The notes under the pieces are model-generated. The model saw only the letters and a program-made list of their open reading frames with translations. It was not told the origin of the DNA and did no database searches. From positions 5,146,001 to 5,210,000 of the forward strand of contig NZ_JACHMY010000001.1 in the NCBI RefSeq assembly GCF_014205135.1: a stretch of DNA of 64,000 nucleotides. Direction: 5' to 3'. Below, piece after piece: positions 7,516 to 16,633 of the stretch. Position 1 is the stretch's first letter. Every line of letters starts with the position of its first letter. The stretch is from Kribbella italica (lineage in GTDB: Bacteria; Actinomycetota; Actinomycetes; Propionibacteriales; Kribbellaceae). Position numbers and translations under genes: made by a program.

Positions 7516-10468
7516 GCTTCAGGTCGAAGGCCTGCACCTTGTCGTCCGGGGTCTCGTAGGACAGCAGCAGGTGCCCGTCGGTCTTCAGCTTCGTTTGCTG
7601 GGCCGCGGTCAACGGCACCGACCAGTGCTGCACGCCGCGCGTGAGCTGCTTGGACGACTGCTTGACCAGACGGCCGCTCAGGTCGGGCGCCCAGGGCGGG
7701 ATCCCACCGTCGGTGACTGCGCAGGGCGTCAGCCCGTAGTTCGGCGGCGGATCGGTGGTGCAACTGGTCGTGTAGACCGGAATCGCTCCCAAGTCCCCCG
7801 ACGTCAAGAACAGTCGAGCAGTTCCTGGAGCAGATGCGTGGGTCAAGACATCCAACGCACCCGGCCGCAACCCGGCGTACAGGATCTTCAGGTCGTTGGT
7901 GGGGACCCGGCCCGAGATCGGCACGTGGTTGCGGGCCGACTGAGCGATCGTCTGCGGCGAGAGCGCACCGTTCAGGTTCGGGTTCGACACGTCCGGCGGT
8001 GCCGGTGTGGTCGGCCGGTCGGCGGGCGGGGTGTAGCCGGGCATCGTCGCGCGGCCCCAGCGGTACGGGTCGGACTGGACCGAGCCGAGCGCGGACCAGC
8101 CGAGCCGCGTGCTCTGGTCGATGTGCCGCAGCGTCGTCGTACCGGCCGCCGACGTGTCGTCGTTGTCGTACGGCGTGATGTTCAGCCCGAGGTTCGCCGG
8201 GTCGACGGCGGCCGGGAGCGTGGCGAGCGGGATCTTCACCTCCAGGTCGTAGCCCGTGTAGGTGTGCGGGACGGTCGTCTCGTTGCTGCCGACCCAGGTC
8301 GCCGTCGACGCGACCTCGACACCGGGCGCGTTGCCGGTGTCGAGCGCGCCGCTGGAGTAGCCCTGGTGGTTGTCGGCGTCGCGCGACCAGCACGGGCCGT
8401 TGCCGCGGGCGGCGTCGTTGCTGAACGGGAAGACGCCGAGCTTGAACGTGTTCGCCGTGTCCATCAGCGCCTGCGAGGCCGTACCGCGCGGGTCGAGCAG
8501 GATCTCGACCGAGTCGGCCTGCCAGTGGCCGACGCACTCGGCCGGCGTGACGGCGTACGACTGGTAGTCGTCGCGGACGTGCACGAAGAAGTAGAGCGCG
8601 TCGCCGGACCAGCTGACCTTCGCCGTACTGCCCTCGCCGGTCGCTGACACACCGCAGTCGTCGATGCCGGTGCAGGTCGACGCGCCTTGCCAGATCCGGC
8701 CGAGGTCGAGCGTCTGACCTGGGTACTCGCCGTCGGAGGCCGTGCCGTCGACCGCCGGCGCGGTCGTCGTCTGCGCGATCGCAGTGGTCGGTACGACGGA
8801 CAGCGTGAGCGTCTCGCTGCCGGTGCCACCGGCGTACGTGGTGGTGATCGGGACGTCGACGTTCTGCGTCGCGGGCAGCGTCGCGTCGATGTTGGTGACC
8901 TTGAAGGTCACGGTGGTCTCGGCGCCCGGGGCAACGGTCGGGTAGGGCTTGGTGGTCGCGTCCGCGGTGAAGTTCGCCGGCAGAGCCAGACTGACGTTGC
9001 CGCTCTGGGGCGTCGCCGACCAGTTGTGCACGACGACCGGTACGTCGAGCGTGCGGCCGACGCCGATCGACTGGATCGCGGGCGAGCGGCCGAGCCGCGT
9101 CGCCTGCGGCGCGGTCTGCGCCAGCCACTCGTCGTACTCCTGCCAGTTGCCCCAGCGCTGGAACCGGCCCTCGGTCGCGGAGACGATCCGGACCACGTTG
9201 TCGGTGTAGCCGGTGGCCTTGCCGGTGCTGTAGAGCGCGGAGATCTTGGCGAGCTGGTTGACCGGGGCGCTCGTGGACGGGGTGACGGTGAAGGTGATCG
9301 CGGCGTCCGCTCGGCCCGGGACCCGCTTCGGGCCGTCGGTCGTCCAGCCGGGCGGGACGGTCAGGGTGATGTTGCCCTTGGCAAGCTTTCCGCGCGGGGC
9401 GCGCAGGTGCACGGTCGCCCGGAAGGGTTCACCGGCGACGTTGGCGAAGCGGGAGAACGTCAGGTACTGCAGCGTGCCCACCGGCAGGCCGCCGGGATCG
9501 GGCTTGGTCGCGCCGAACAGGATCGCGTCGTCGCGCCCGGCGGCCGGACTGCTGTTCGGCTGGAACGGGACGAACGCCTGCGTCATCGCGAACTTCGGGC
9601 AGGCCGGCACCGAGGTGCCCTTGAACATCACCCGGCTCTGCGTCGGGTACGCCGCGCGGCCCTCGTCGGCGACCTGCTGCCAGGACTTCGCCGTACCGGC
9701 CGGTCGGCCCTGGACGTTGCCGGCCGGCCACTTGTACGGCGAGTCGTAGCCGGTCCAGACGCCGGCGACGGTGTCCGCGCTGGCCGGGACGAAGCCGGTC
9801 GTGCAGTTCGCGGCGGTCGTCGTACCGCCGGTGCCTGCCGTGCTGCCGCCGGAGAAGACCTTCTTCACCTGCCAGGTGCTCAACGCGTCCTTCCCGCGCA
9901 ACTGCTCGGGGAAGCGGGTCGGATCGGCCGCGGCGAGCACCCCTTCCCAGATCAGGCGACCGGCCTGCTGGTGGTTGCCGTGCCCCGCGGCGAGCGTCGG
10001 CGTGAAGCCGATGTAGATCTCCGGCTGGGTCGTGCGGATCACGCGGGTGACCCGGCGCAGGGTCTCCTCCTCGTCCCAGAAGTACTGCGTCAGCGGCGCG
10101 CTCTGGTTGTAGAAGAAGTCGATCCGGTCGAGGTTGAAGATGTCGACCGTGCCGGAGCGGTAGTGCGCGACCCGGTCCTCGTTCTCGCGGCGCAGCCCGA
10201 GGTCCGGGCCGAGTTCGGTGCCGACCGCGTTCCCGCCGCCCTCACCGCGCGTCACCATGATCACGCCGCACTTCACGCCGTACCGCTGGTGCCAGACGCC
10301 GCACGGCCCGATGATGCTGGTGTCGTCGTCGGGGTGGGCCCACTCGCCCATCACGTCGATCTTGGTTGCCCGGTCGGCCTTGTACGGCGCCGGTTGGGCT
10401 TGCGCTGTCGCCGGCAGACCGGCGACCAGCAGGGCGACCACGGACAGCAACACACCAAGACGCTTCAC
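7499..10468 (-). CDS. Secreted multidomain PIG-L/LmbE-type deacetylase with NEW3-like and CBM9-like domains
   Basis: Protein of 989 residues starting at GTG 10466-10468, directly followed by a signal peptide (MKRLGVLLSVVALLVAG). Residues about 35-300 are a PIG-L (LmbE) deacetylase domain with the zinc motif AHPDDD (H45, D47, D48) and a later GHGNHQQAG that probably gives the third ligand. The middle section has two Ig-like beta domains resembling the NEW3/alpha-galactosidase-associated type (APRGKL..., then LDVPVVVHNWSA...). Residues about 640-830 resemble a CBM9/DOMON-type domain (VDGTASDGEYPG, then VSWSGDALYFFVHVRDD). A Pro-rich C-terminal stretch follows. It probably deacetylates an extracellular N-acetyl sugar polymer. 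The frame extends upstream to 10684 without a signal peptide, so the GTG is preferred. Confidence 0.8.
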   Translation of the reverse strand: MKRLGVLLSVVALLVAGLPATAQAQPAPYKADRATKIDVMGEWAHPDDDTSIIGPCGVWHQRYGVKCGVIMVTRGEGGGNAVGTELGPDLGLRRENEDRVAHYRSGTVDIFNLDRIDFFYNQSAPLTQYFWDEEETLRRVTRVIRTTQPEIYIGFTPTLAAGHGNHQQAGRLIWEGVLAAADPTRFPEQLRGKDALSTWQVKKVFSGGSTAGTGGTTTAANCTTGFVPASADTVAGVWTGYDSPYKWPAGNVQGRPAGTAKSWQQVADEGRAAYPTQSRVMFKGTSVPACPKFAMTQAFVPFQPNSSPAAGRDDAILFGATKPDPGGLPVGTLQYLTFSRFANVAGEPFRATVHLRAPRGKLAKGNITLTVPPGWTTDGPKRVPGRADAAITFTVTPSTSAPVNQLAKISALYSTGKATGYTDNVVRIVSATEGRFQRWGNWQEYDEWLAQTAPQATRLGRSPAIQSIGVGRTLDVPVVVHNWSATPQSGNVSLALPANFTADATTKPYPTVAPGAETTVTFKVTNIDATLPATQNVDVPITTTYAGGTGSETLTLSVVPTTAIAQTTTAPAVDGTASDGEYPGQTLDLGRIWQGASTCTGIDDCGVSATGEGSTAKVSWSGDALYFFVHVRDDYQSYAVTPAECVGHWQADSVEILLDPRGTASQALMDTANTFKLGVFPFSNDAARGNGPCWSRDADNHQGYSSGALDTGNAPGVEVASTATWVGSNETTVPHTYTGYDLEVKIPLATLPAAVDPANLGLNITPYDNDDTSAAGTTTLRHIDQSTRLGWSALGSVQSDPYRWGRATMPGYTPPADRPTTPAPPDVSNPNLNGALSPQTIAQSARNHVPISGRVPTNDLKILYAGLRPGALDVLTHASAPGTARLFLTSGDLGAIPVYTTSCTTDPPPNYGLTPCAVTDGGIPPWAPDLSGRLVKQSSKQLTRGVQHWSVPLTAAQQTKLKTDGHLLLSYETPDDKVQAFDLKLSRRP

Positions 10469-10526
10469 GGGCGAACTCCCAGGGCGGCGGGGACCCAACA
10501 GAGTCCGTCCTATCCCGAGGAGTTCG

Positions 10527-11939
10527 TCAGTACAAGATCTGACCGGTCGCCACGGGCAGAGCGCGCGCGATTGCCGTCGCCGTGATAGGCCCTGCCTCTG
10601 ACGCGAGCTGCGCGGCCGCCGCGTGCAGGTAGGCACCGACACTCCCCGCGTCCAGCGGGTCCAGACCGGCCGCCAGCAACGCACCGCACAACCCGGCCAG
10701 TACGTCGCCCGAACCGGCCGTCGCCAGCCACGGCGTCGCGGTCGGGTTGACCCTGGTCCGCCCGTCCGGCGCGGTGATCACCGTGGTCGATCCCTTGAGC
10801 AGCACGGTCACGTCGTACTGCTCGGCGGCCAGCCGCGCATGTTTCAGTCGCTCGGCCTCGACCGTTGCCCGGTCGACATCGAGCAGCCGGGCGAGCTCTC
10901 CGGCGTGCGGCGTGATCAGCACGTTGGTGTGGTCGCCGGAGTCGTCCAGGGTCTTCAGCCCGTCGGCGTCCAGCACGACCGGCTCCTCGGAGTCGAGCAG
11001 GTCGCGGACCTTCCGGAGGTCCAGCTCGTCGGCCAGCCCTGAGCCGACGGCCCACGCCTGGACCCGCCCCTCACCGGCAACGATCTCCGGATGGGCCGCG
11101 CGCACCGCTTCCGCGACCGCGTCGGGCCCGACGTACCGGAGCATTCCGAGCGGGCCGGCGAGCGCGCCCGCCGTCGCGATCACCGCGGCGCCTGGGTACT
11201 GCCGGGAGCCGGCCATCAATCCGAGCACGCCGCGCGAGTACTTGTCCGACTCCCCCCGCGGCACCGGATACAGCGCCCGTACGTCGGCCGCCTGCATCGC
11301 CTCCACCGGCGACGGCGGCAGCTCCAGCCCGATGTCGACCCGATGCACCGGCCCGCAGGCTGACGCGGCCGGGTCCACGAAGTGGCAGATCTTGTGCGTC
11401 CCGAACGTGACGGTCAACGCGGCCCGGACGTAGCCGGCCCTGCCGTCGGCCGGCGCCGGCACGTCGCCCGAGTCCACGTCGACGCCCGACGGGATGTCGA
11501 CGGCAACCACCGGCACGCGGTACTGCTCGGCGAGCCGGACAGCCTCCAGCGCGGCCGGCTTCAGCCCCGGCCGCCCACCGATCCCGACCACACCGTCCAC
11601 CACCAAGTCGGCACCAGCGATCTCCTCCACCGCACCGACCCGTCCCCCTGCCACGCGGAGAGCCTGCAGTCCCTCCGCATGCACCTTGTCCGACAGCAGC
11701 ACCGCCACCACGTGAGCGCCGCGCCGCGCCAGCTTCTCCCCGGCGTACAGGGCATCCCCGCCGTTGTCCCCCGACCCGACCAGCAGCACCACGCGAACCC
11801 CGTACGTCCGCCCCACAAAGTTGCCAATGGCAACAGCAAGTCCGGTCGCGGCCCGCTGCATCAGCGTGCCCTCCGGCAGCGTCGCCATCAACGACGCCTC
11901 GGCCGCCCGGACCTGCTCGACAGTGTGTGCCCGGCGCAT
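10527..11939 (-). CDS. nnr: Bifunctional NAD(P)H-hydrate epimerase / ADP-dependent dehydratase
   Basis: Protein of 470 residues with two fused domains. The N-terminal YjeF epimerase (about 1-210) contains GSGDNGGDALYAG and VDIPSGVDVDSG. The C-terminal dehydratase (about 225-470) contains TPHAGELARLL, the LKGSTTVI segment and GSGDVLAG near the nucleotide site. The protein repairs R- and S-hydrated NAD(P)H. The ATG at 11937-11939 is one base from the acpS stop, an arrangement common in actinobacteria. Confidence 0.95.
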   Translation of the reverse strand: MRRAHTVEQVRAAEASLMATLPEGTLMQRAATGLAVAIGNFVGRTYGVRVVLLVGSGDNGGDALYAGEKLARRGAHVVAVLLSDKVHAEGLQALRVAGGRVGAVEEIAGADLVVDGVVGIGGRPGLKPAALEAVRLAEQYRVPVVAVDIPSGVDVDSGDVPAPADGRAGYVRAALTVTFGTHKICHFVDPAASACGPVHRVDIGLELPPSPVEAMQAADVRALYPVPRGESDKYSRGVLGLMAGSRQYPGAAVIATAGALAGPLGMLRYVGPDAVAEAVRAAHPEIVAGEGRVQAWAVGSGLADELDLRKVRDLLDSEEPVVLDADGLKTLDDSGDHTNVLITPHAGELARLLDVDRATVEAERLKHARLAAEQYDVTVLLKGSTTVITAPDGRTRVNPTATPWLATAGSGDVLAGLCGALLAAGLDPLDAGSVGAYLHAAAAQLASEAGPITATAIARALPVATGQILY

Positions 11940-11940
11940 C

Positions 11941-12291
11941 TCAGCCCTCCAGTACGACGACCGCCGACGCGATCCCCGCGTCGTGACTCAGCGACAGGTG
12001 CAGGCTCTGGACCCCCAGCTCGGACGCCTTCGCCGCGACCGTCCCGGTGACCTCCAGCCACGGCCGCCCGGTCTCGTCGCTGCGCACCTCCGCGTCGTGC
12101 CAGTGCATCCCGCCCGGAGCGCCCAGCGCCTTGGCGAGCGCCTCTTTCGCCGCGAACCGCGCCGCGAGCGACGCCGGCGGCCGGACCGCCTCGGCCGGGG
12201 TGAAGACCCGGTCGCGCAGGCCCGGCGTCCGCTCCAGCGTCTTCAGGAAGCGCTCGACGTCGACCACGTCGATGCCCACGCCGACGATCAC
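11941..12291 (-). CDS. acpS: Holo-[acyl-carrier-protein] synthase AcpS
   Basis: Protein of 116 residues, the standard AcpS size. Magnesium ligands D8 (VGIDVVDV) and E50 (AAKEALAKALG) and the downstream Lys54 are visible. It loads 4'-phosphopantetheine onto the fatty-acid ACP. The start is GTG at 12289-12291, giving the canonical MIVGVGIDV. It is divergent from coaA, which makes the CoA precursor, with about 100 bp between their starts. The separate Sfp-type enzyme at 39.8 kb presumably serves the biosynthetic cluster instead. Confidence 0.94.
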   Translation of the reverse strand: MIVGVGIDVVDVERFLKTLERTPGLRDRVFTPAEAVRPPASLAARFAAKEALAKALGAPGGMHWHDAEVRSDETGRPWLEVTGTVAAKASELGVQSLHLSLSHDAGIASAVVVLEG

Positions 12292-12390
12292 GAGAGGGGT
12301 CCGGACAGGGTTCCTGATGTGACAACTACCACACCCGCAGAGTCAGTGGCGCACATGCCGGTCAGCGTAGCCCGCGGTGATGTGGGAACA

Positions 12391-13365
12391 ATGGGGCCCA
12401 TGCTGCAGCCGCCGCGGGAGGTGACTCCCTACACCGAGCTGGACCGGGCCGCCTGGGCGCAACTGGCCGAGACCACCGAGTCGCCGTTGACCGCCGAGGA
12501 GATCGAGCGGTTGCGCGGTCTCGGCGACGAGATCGACATCGACGAGGTGCGTGAGGTCTACCTGCCGCTGTCGCGGATCCTGTCGCTGTACGTCCGGCAC
12601 GCCCGCGCGCTGCACAACGACACCGAGACCTTCCTGGGCAACACCGTGGCCGGCCACACCGCGACCCGGACCCCGTTCGTGATCGGCATCGGCGGGTCGG
12701 TTGCCGTCGGCAAGTCGACCACCGCGCGGCTGCTCCGCGAACTGCTGGCCCGCTGGCCCGAGCACCCGCGCGTCGCGCTCGTCACCACCGACGGTTTCCT
12801 CTGGCCGAACGCCGAGCTCGAACGCCGCGGCCTGATGCTGCGCAAGGGCTTCCCGGAGTCCTACGACCGCAAGGCGTTGCTGCGGTTCGTGGTCGAGGTG
12901 AAGTCCGGCATGGACAACGTCGGCGCTCCCGTCTACTCGCACCTGCACTACGACCGCCTCGACGGCGTACGGACGACGGTCGAGCAGCCCGACATCCTCC
13001 TGCTCGAAGGCCTCAACGTCCTCCAGCCGGCCCCGCGTCACGCCGACGGCAAGAGCGGCCTCGCGGTCAGCGACTTCTTCGACTTCTCCGTGTACGTCGA
13101 CGCGGCCGCCGACGACATCCGGTCCTGGTACGTCCACCGCTTCCTGAAGCTGTGGGAGACCGCGTTCCGCAACCCCGAGTCCTACTTCGTCCGGTACGGC
13201 GAACTCAGCCGCGGCGAGGCCGTCGCCAAGGCCGAGTCTCTCTGGGACGGCATCAACGGCCCCAACCTGCGCGAGAACATCCTCCCCACCCGCTCGCGCG
13301 CCACCCTCGTCCTCCGCAAGGGCGCCGACCACGCCGTCCGCTGGGTCCGCCTCCGCAAGCTCTAA
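12391..13365 (+). CDS. coaA: Type I pantothenate kinase
   Basis: Protein of 324 residues that phosphorylates pantothenate in the first step of CoA synthesis. The P-loop is GGSVAVGKST, and TTDGFLWPN, YDRLDG and the LEGLNVLQ segment are type I PanK hallmarks. The core begins VTPYTELDRA, as in other actinobacterial CoaA proteins. The start may be ATG 12391 or ATG 12400; an upstream ATG at 12355 is less likely. It converges on the LuxR-type gene, and the two stops overlap by three bases. Confidence 0.95.
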   Translation: MGPMLQPPREVTPYTELDRAAWAQLAETTESPLTAEEIERLRGLGDEIDIDEVREVYLPLSRILSLYVRHARALHNDTETFLGNTVAGHTATRTPFVIGIGGSVAVGKSTTARLLRELLARWPEHPRVALVTTDGFLWPNAELERRGLMLRKGFPESYDRKALLRFVVEVKSGMDNVGAPVYSHLHYDRLDGVRTTVEQPDILLLEGLNVLQPAPRHADGKSGLAVSDFFDFSVYVDAAADDIRSWYVHRFLKLWETAFRNPESYFVRYGELSRGEAVAKAESLWDGINGPNLRENILPTRSRATLVLRKGADHAVRWVRLRKL

Positions 13366-14339
13366 CGAGCCAGGTACTTCCGCACGTCGTCGGCCACCTG
13401 CACGCGGCTGTCCATCGCGTACTTGCGCAGGATCGTCCCGAGGTGGGACTTCACCGTGTTCAGGCTGATCCCCAGCTCGGCCGCCAGCGCGTCGTTGTCG
13501 AGCCCCTGGACCAGCAGCACCGCGATGCCCTGCTGGGCCTTGGTGAGCGACCCGAACCGTTGCTCAGGGCCCTCGTCCGCGTCGAGCATCATCTCGATCA
13601 ACTCGGACTGGATCTTCTCGGCCGTCGTCCGCAAGGCGGTCAGGTGCCCGCGCAGCGGCTCGGCGCGCGCCTCCGGCTCGCCGAGTGCCTCGTCGGCCAG
13701 ACCACGCAGTACGGCGATGCGGTTGGACAGGTACTCCATCACGTGGTCCGACGTCAGCAGGTTCGGCGTCTCCTCGCCGGCCGGCAGCAGCCGGAGCGCC
13801 TCGCGGTCCTCGGCCTCCCGGTCGAGCACCCGGGCCACGGTCCCGGTCAGCCACTCGAACGCGCGGACGGCGTTGTCGTCGTACGCGCCCGGCTGGTAGC
13901 TCTGGATCGACATCATCCCGAACATCCGCTCACCGTCGGCGCGGAACATCGGCACGATCACGGCGTCGGCCGACACCTTGGTCACGTCCCCGCACGGGAT
14001 GCCGCCCATCAGCGCGGCGCCGTTGTCGTAGGCGAACCGGTAGGTCTGCCGTTTCCGCAGCAGCCAGGCCGTCGGCCCCTGCGGCCCGAAGGTGTGGGTC
14101 GCCGGGTCGTCGTACTTCCCGTCCTCGTACCCGAACGGGTAGCGCACCCGGTTCGACCCGTGCAGCAGCCCGACGTAGAACGTGTCGACCCGGGCGATCT
14201 TCGCCGCCACCGCCCGCGCGTAGTCGTACAGCCCGTAGTGGTTCCCCCGGAACTGCGCGTCGATCTTGTGGTACGCCTCGCGCAGGACGATCGCCGTCCC
14301 CGCGTCGAACCGCGCCGGCGCGACCTTCCCGTCCCCCAT
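13362..14339 (-). CDS. GAF-domain LuxR-family transcriptional regulator
   Basis: Protein of 325 residues. Residues about 20-170 look like a GAF sensory domain (VDTFYVGLLHGSNRVRYPF, then ADAVIVPMF and MMSIQSY). A helical linker (about 190-255) follows. The C-terminal LuxR/GerE helix-turn-helix (about 262-325) includes ALAAELGISLNTVKSHLGTI. It lacks a receiver domain, so it is probably ligand- or signal-responsive rather than a two-component partner. The ATG at 14337-14339 has a GAGGGGGA ribosome-binding site. It is the closest regulator to the biosynthetic cluster at 15.4 kb, but a link is conjecture. Confidence 0.8.
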   Translation of the reverse strand: MGDGKVAPARFDAGTAIVLREAYHKIDAQFRGNHYGLYDYARAVAAKIARVDTFYVGLLHGSNRVRYPFGYEDGKYDDPATHTFGPQGPTAWLLRKRQTYRFAYDNGAALMGGIPCGDVTKVSADAVIVPMFRADGERMFGMMSIQSYQPGAYDDNAVRAFEWLTGTVARVLDREAEDREALRLLPAGEETPNLLTSDHVMEYLSNRIAVLRGLADEALGEPEARAEPLRGHLTALRTTAEKIQSELIEMMLDADEGPEQRFGSLTKAQQGIAVLLVQGLDNDALAAELGISLNTVKSHLGTILRKYAMDSRVQVADDVRKYLAR

Positions 14340-14406
14340 CGTTCCCCCTCGGCACCCCTCCAGGCACCGAGCCACTATCCCCCGACTACACACAGTTGCC
14401 AAGCCC

Positions 14407-15207
14407 TCAGACCTGGGTGAACCGCCCGTTCCCCCAGGCCGATCGCCCGGTCCCGCCGACGCCACCGGCCTCGACCGCCTCGGTCACCAGCTTGAGCACC
14501 GCCTTCCCCTTGACCGGGACCTTGATCTCCTTCACGTCGTAGTAGGTCAGCAGGTACCCGTCGTCGATCGGCGTCCCGATCAGGTAGATGAGGAAGTGCA
14601 CCTTCGCTCCCGGCTTCGTCCTGCTGTCGATCCCGAGCGTCGCCCGGAACCAGGTCGCCTTCGCGTCGATCGCGTACTCCGCGGTGTACTTGCTCGCGAA
14701 CCCGTTGATCGGGAACCGCACGCTCCGGCCACACACGACCTTGTTGCCGCCCAGAGTCGCCGGGCCCTCGCCCGGGTCGCCGTACAAGGGCACCTGGTCG
14801 GCCAGGTACTGATCCGCCCACGCCGCACTCTTCGGCGCCTGACTCGGCTTCACCACCGGCGTCACCACCGGAGTCGTCACCGGCGGGTCGACCACCGGAT
14901 CATCCGTCGGCGTCGACGACGTGCTGGTCGGCGGCGTCGTGGGCGCCGACTCCGAGTCCACCGGCGGCGTCGGCGTCGGCGTCACCGGCGTGGTCGGCGT
15001 CCCTCCGTCAGCGGTGTCGCCGGACGTGTCGTCCAGTGTGTTCTGCCAGACGGCGACACCCGTCGACGCCACGACGAGCAGGCCGAGGACTCCCCACAGC
15101 GTCAGCGGTTTGACCTTGTGATCCTTGGGCGTCAGCAGGTTGACGACGAGACCGACCAGCACCGCGCAGACGAACCCGAGCAACGCGACGACAACGACCC
15201 GCATCAC
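14407..15207 (-). CDS. Membrane-anchored protein with Thr/Pro linker and NPCBM-like domain
   Basis: Protein of 266 residues. Two hydrophobic segments (about 3-25 and 37-57) precede a long Thr/Pro/Asp-rich linker (about 65-125). The C-terminal domain (about 127-265) resembles NPCBM/NEW2 carbohydrate-associated domains, with EYAIDAKATWFRATLGIDS and GAKVHFLIYLIG segments. It is probably exposed on the outside of the cell. The start is GTG 15205-15207 or the adjacent ATG 15202-15204. No catalytic residues are recognisable. Confidence 0.75.
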   Translation of the reverse strand: MMRVVVVALLGFVCAVLVGLVVNLLTPKDHKVKPLTLWGVLGLLVVASTGVAVWQNTLDDTSGDTADGGTPTTPVTPTPTPPVDSESAPTTPPTSTSSTPTDDPVVDPPVTTPVVTPVVKPSQAPKSAAWADQYLADQVPLYGDPGEGPATLGGNKVVCGRSVRFPINGFASKYTAEYAIDAKATWFRATLGIDSRTKPGAKVHFLIYLIGTPIDDGYLLTYYDVKEIKVPVKGKAVLKLVTEAVEAGGVGGTGRSAWGNGRFTQV

Positions 15208-15390
15208 GCCCCCGGGCCGGTAGAAGCGTTCTGGTACTCCTGCTCGGTCGCCACGATCTCTCCCCCTGCACGGTCCCTGTGCCGGGACCGTTGGTACGGT
15301 CCCGGCCCTCCCCCCGGAGTGGGATCCAGCCTGTCACCGACCGTGTTCGGCGGCCATCGCTCTTCGGGTGAGGTCGCGGGAGTGGTGGTC

Positions 15391-16563
15391 TCATCCCAAG
15401 GGTGAAGCTGTTCCTCGGGTCGCCGGGACGATGGCCAGGGCGACGATTGCGGCGGTCAGGGCGAAGGCTGTCGGGTAGCCGATGCCGGCGACGACGAAGC
15501 CGAAGAGGATTGCGCCGGCGCCCCAGCCGCCGTCGTACGCGAGGTTCCAGAGGGCGCTGACCTGGCCGTAGCGGGAGCGCGGGGAGCGGTCGTACATGAT
15601 CGCGAGGGTCAGGTTCTGGGCAGCGCCGAAGCCGAGGCCGAAGCAGGCTGCTCCACCGAGGACCGCGGCCGGGGTGCCGACGAAGGCCAGGGCTCCTGCG
15701 CCGATTGCGGCCAGCGTGAGCGCCGGGACCAGCAGGCGTCGGGGGCCGATGCGGTCGCCCAGCCAGCCTGCGAGCCAGCGGGCGCCGGGCGCGGCTACTG
15801 CTTGGACCAGCAGCGCGGCGGCGACCAGCGTGTGGTTCTGCGAAGCCAGCGGGAGGAAGGTGATACTGATGCCTGCGGCAAGCGTTACGGCGGCGAAGAC
15901 TCCGGCCGGCATCAGCAGTCCGCTGCCGCGCAGTCCGCCGAGCACCTTCACGTGGTGCTCGTCGTCGGTGGCTCGGGCCGGACCACCCGGCAGTACGGCG
16001 AGTCCGGCCAGTGAGCAGACCGCGGCCAGCACGAACAGGGTCTCGAAACCGACCACCCCGGTCAGGTAGACGCCGAGCGGCAGACCGAGAGCGGCCGGGA
16101 GACCCACCACCACGCCGTACACACCGAGCGCTTCGCCGCGGCGACCGGGAGGCGTCAACTCGGCGACCAGCGCGACGGCTCCGACGACCATGATGGCCAG
16201 ACCAGCGCCGCGGATCACGCAGACGGCGAGGACCAGCGGCAGCGACGAGGTGAGGATCAGCAGCAGGCTCGGCGCACCGAGCAGGACAAGCCCGATCGCC
16301 AGCGTCGTGCGGTAGCCGAGCCGGCGCAGCGTCGCCGGCACGATCAGTTCGACGGCGACCGCGGCGAACATCATGGCGCCGGTCGACAGCCCGGCTCCGA
16401 TCCCGCCGGATCCCGATGCCGCGAGGTAGAGCGGCACGACCGAGGTCAGCAGGTACATGCTCAGCCCGGACCCGAAGGTCACCAGCAGCAGCCGCACGAA
16501 CTGCGCGGTGACGAGGCGTTCGGGCCGGAGCGCGGCGGTGGGTTCACAAGCGAGGCTGGTCAT
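15391..16563 (-). CDS. MFS transporter (probable cluster-associated exporter)
   Basis: Integral membrane protein of 390 residues with about 12 hydrophobic segments and the MFS layout. The motif-A-like loop between helices 2 and 3 reads RRLGYRTTLAIG, and TPPGRRGEALGVYG follows helix 4, as in drug:H+ antiporters. It lies 70 bp downstream of the HpgT-like gene on the same strand, so it may be the last gene of that operon and export the product. The substrate is not predictable. Confidence 0.82.
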   Translation of the reverse strand: MTSLACEPTAALRPERLVTAQFVRLLLVTFGSGLSMYLLTSVVPLYLAASGSGGIGAGLSTGAMMFAAVAVELIVPATLRRLGYRTTLAIGLVLLGAPSLLLILTSSLPLVLAVCVIRGAGLAIMVVGAVALVAELTPPGRRGEALGVYGVVVGLPAALGLPLGVYLTGVVGFETLFVLAAVCSLAGLAVLPGGPARATDDEHHVKVLGGLRGSGLLMPAGVFAAVTLAAGISITFLPLASQNHTLVAAALLVQAVAAPGARWLAGWLGDRIGPRRLLVPALTLAAIGAGALAFVGTPAAVLGGAACFGLGFGAAQNLTLAIMYDRSPRSRYGQVSALWNLAYDGGWGAGAILFGFVVAGIGYPTAFALTAAIVALAIVPATRGTASPLG

Positions 16564-16633
16564 ACGTCCACGCTAGAAACGAACCGGTCTCGCAGACAGA
16601 TCCAGTTGGTCCGCCGGGTAGAGGACCAGTTGC

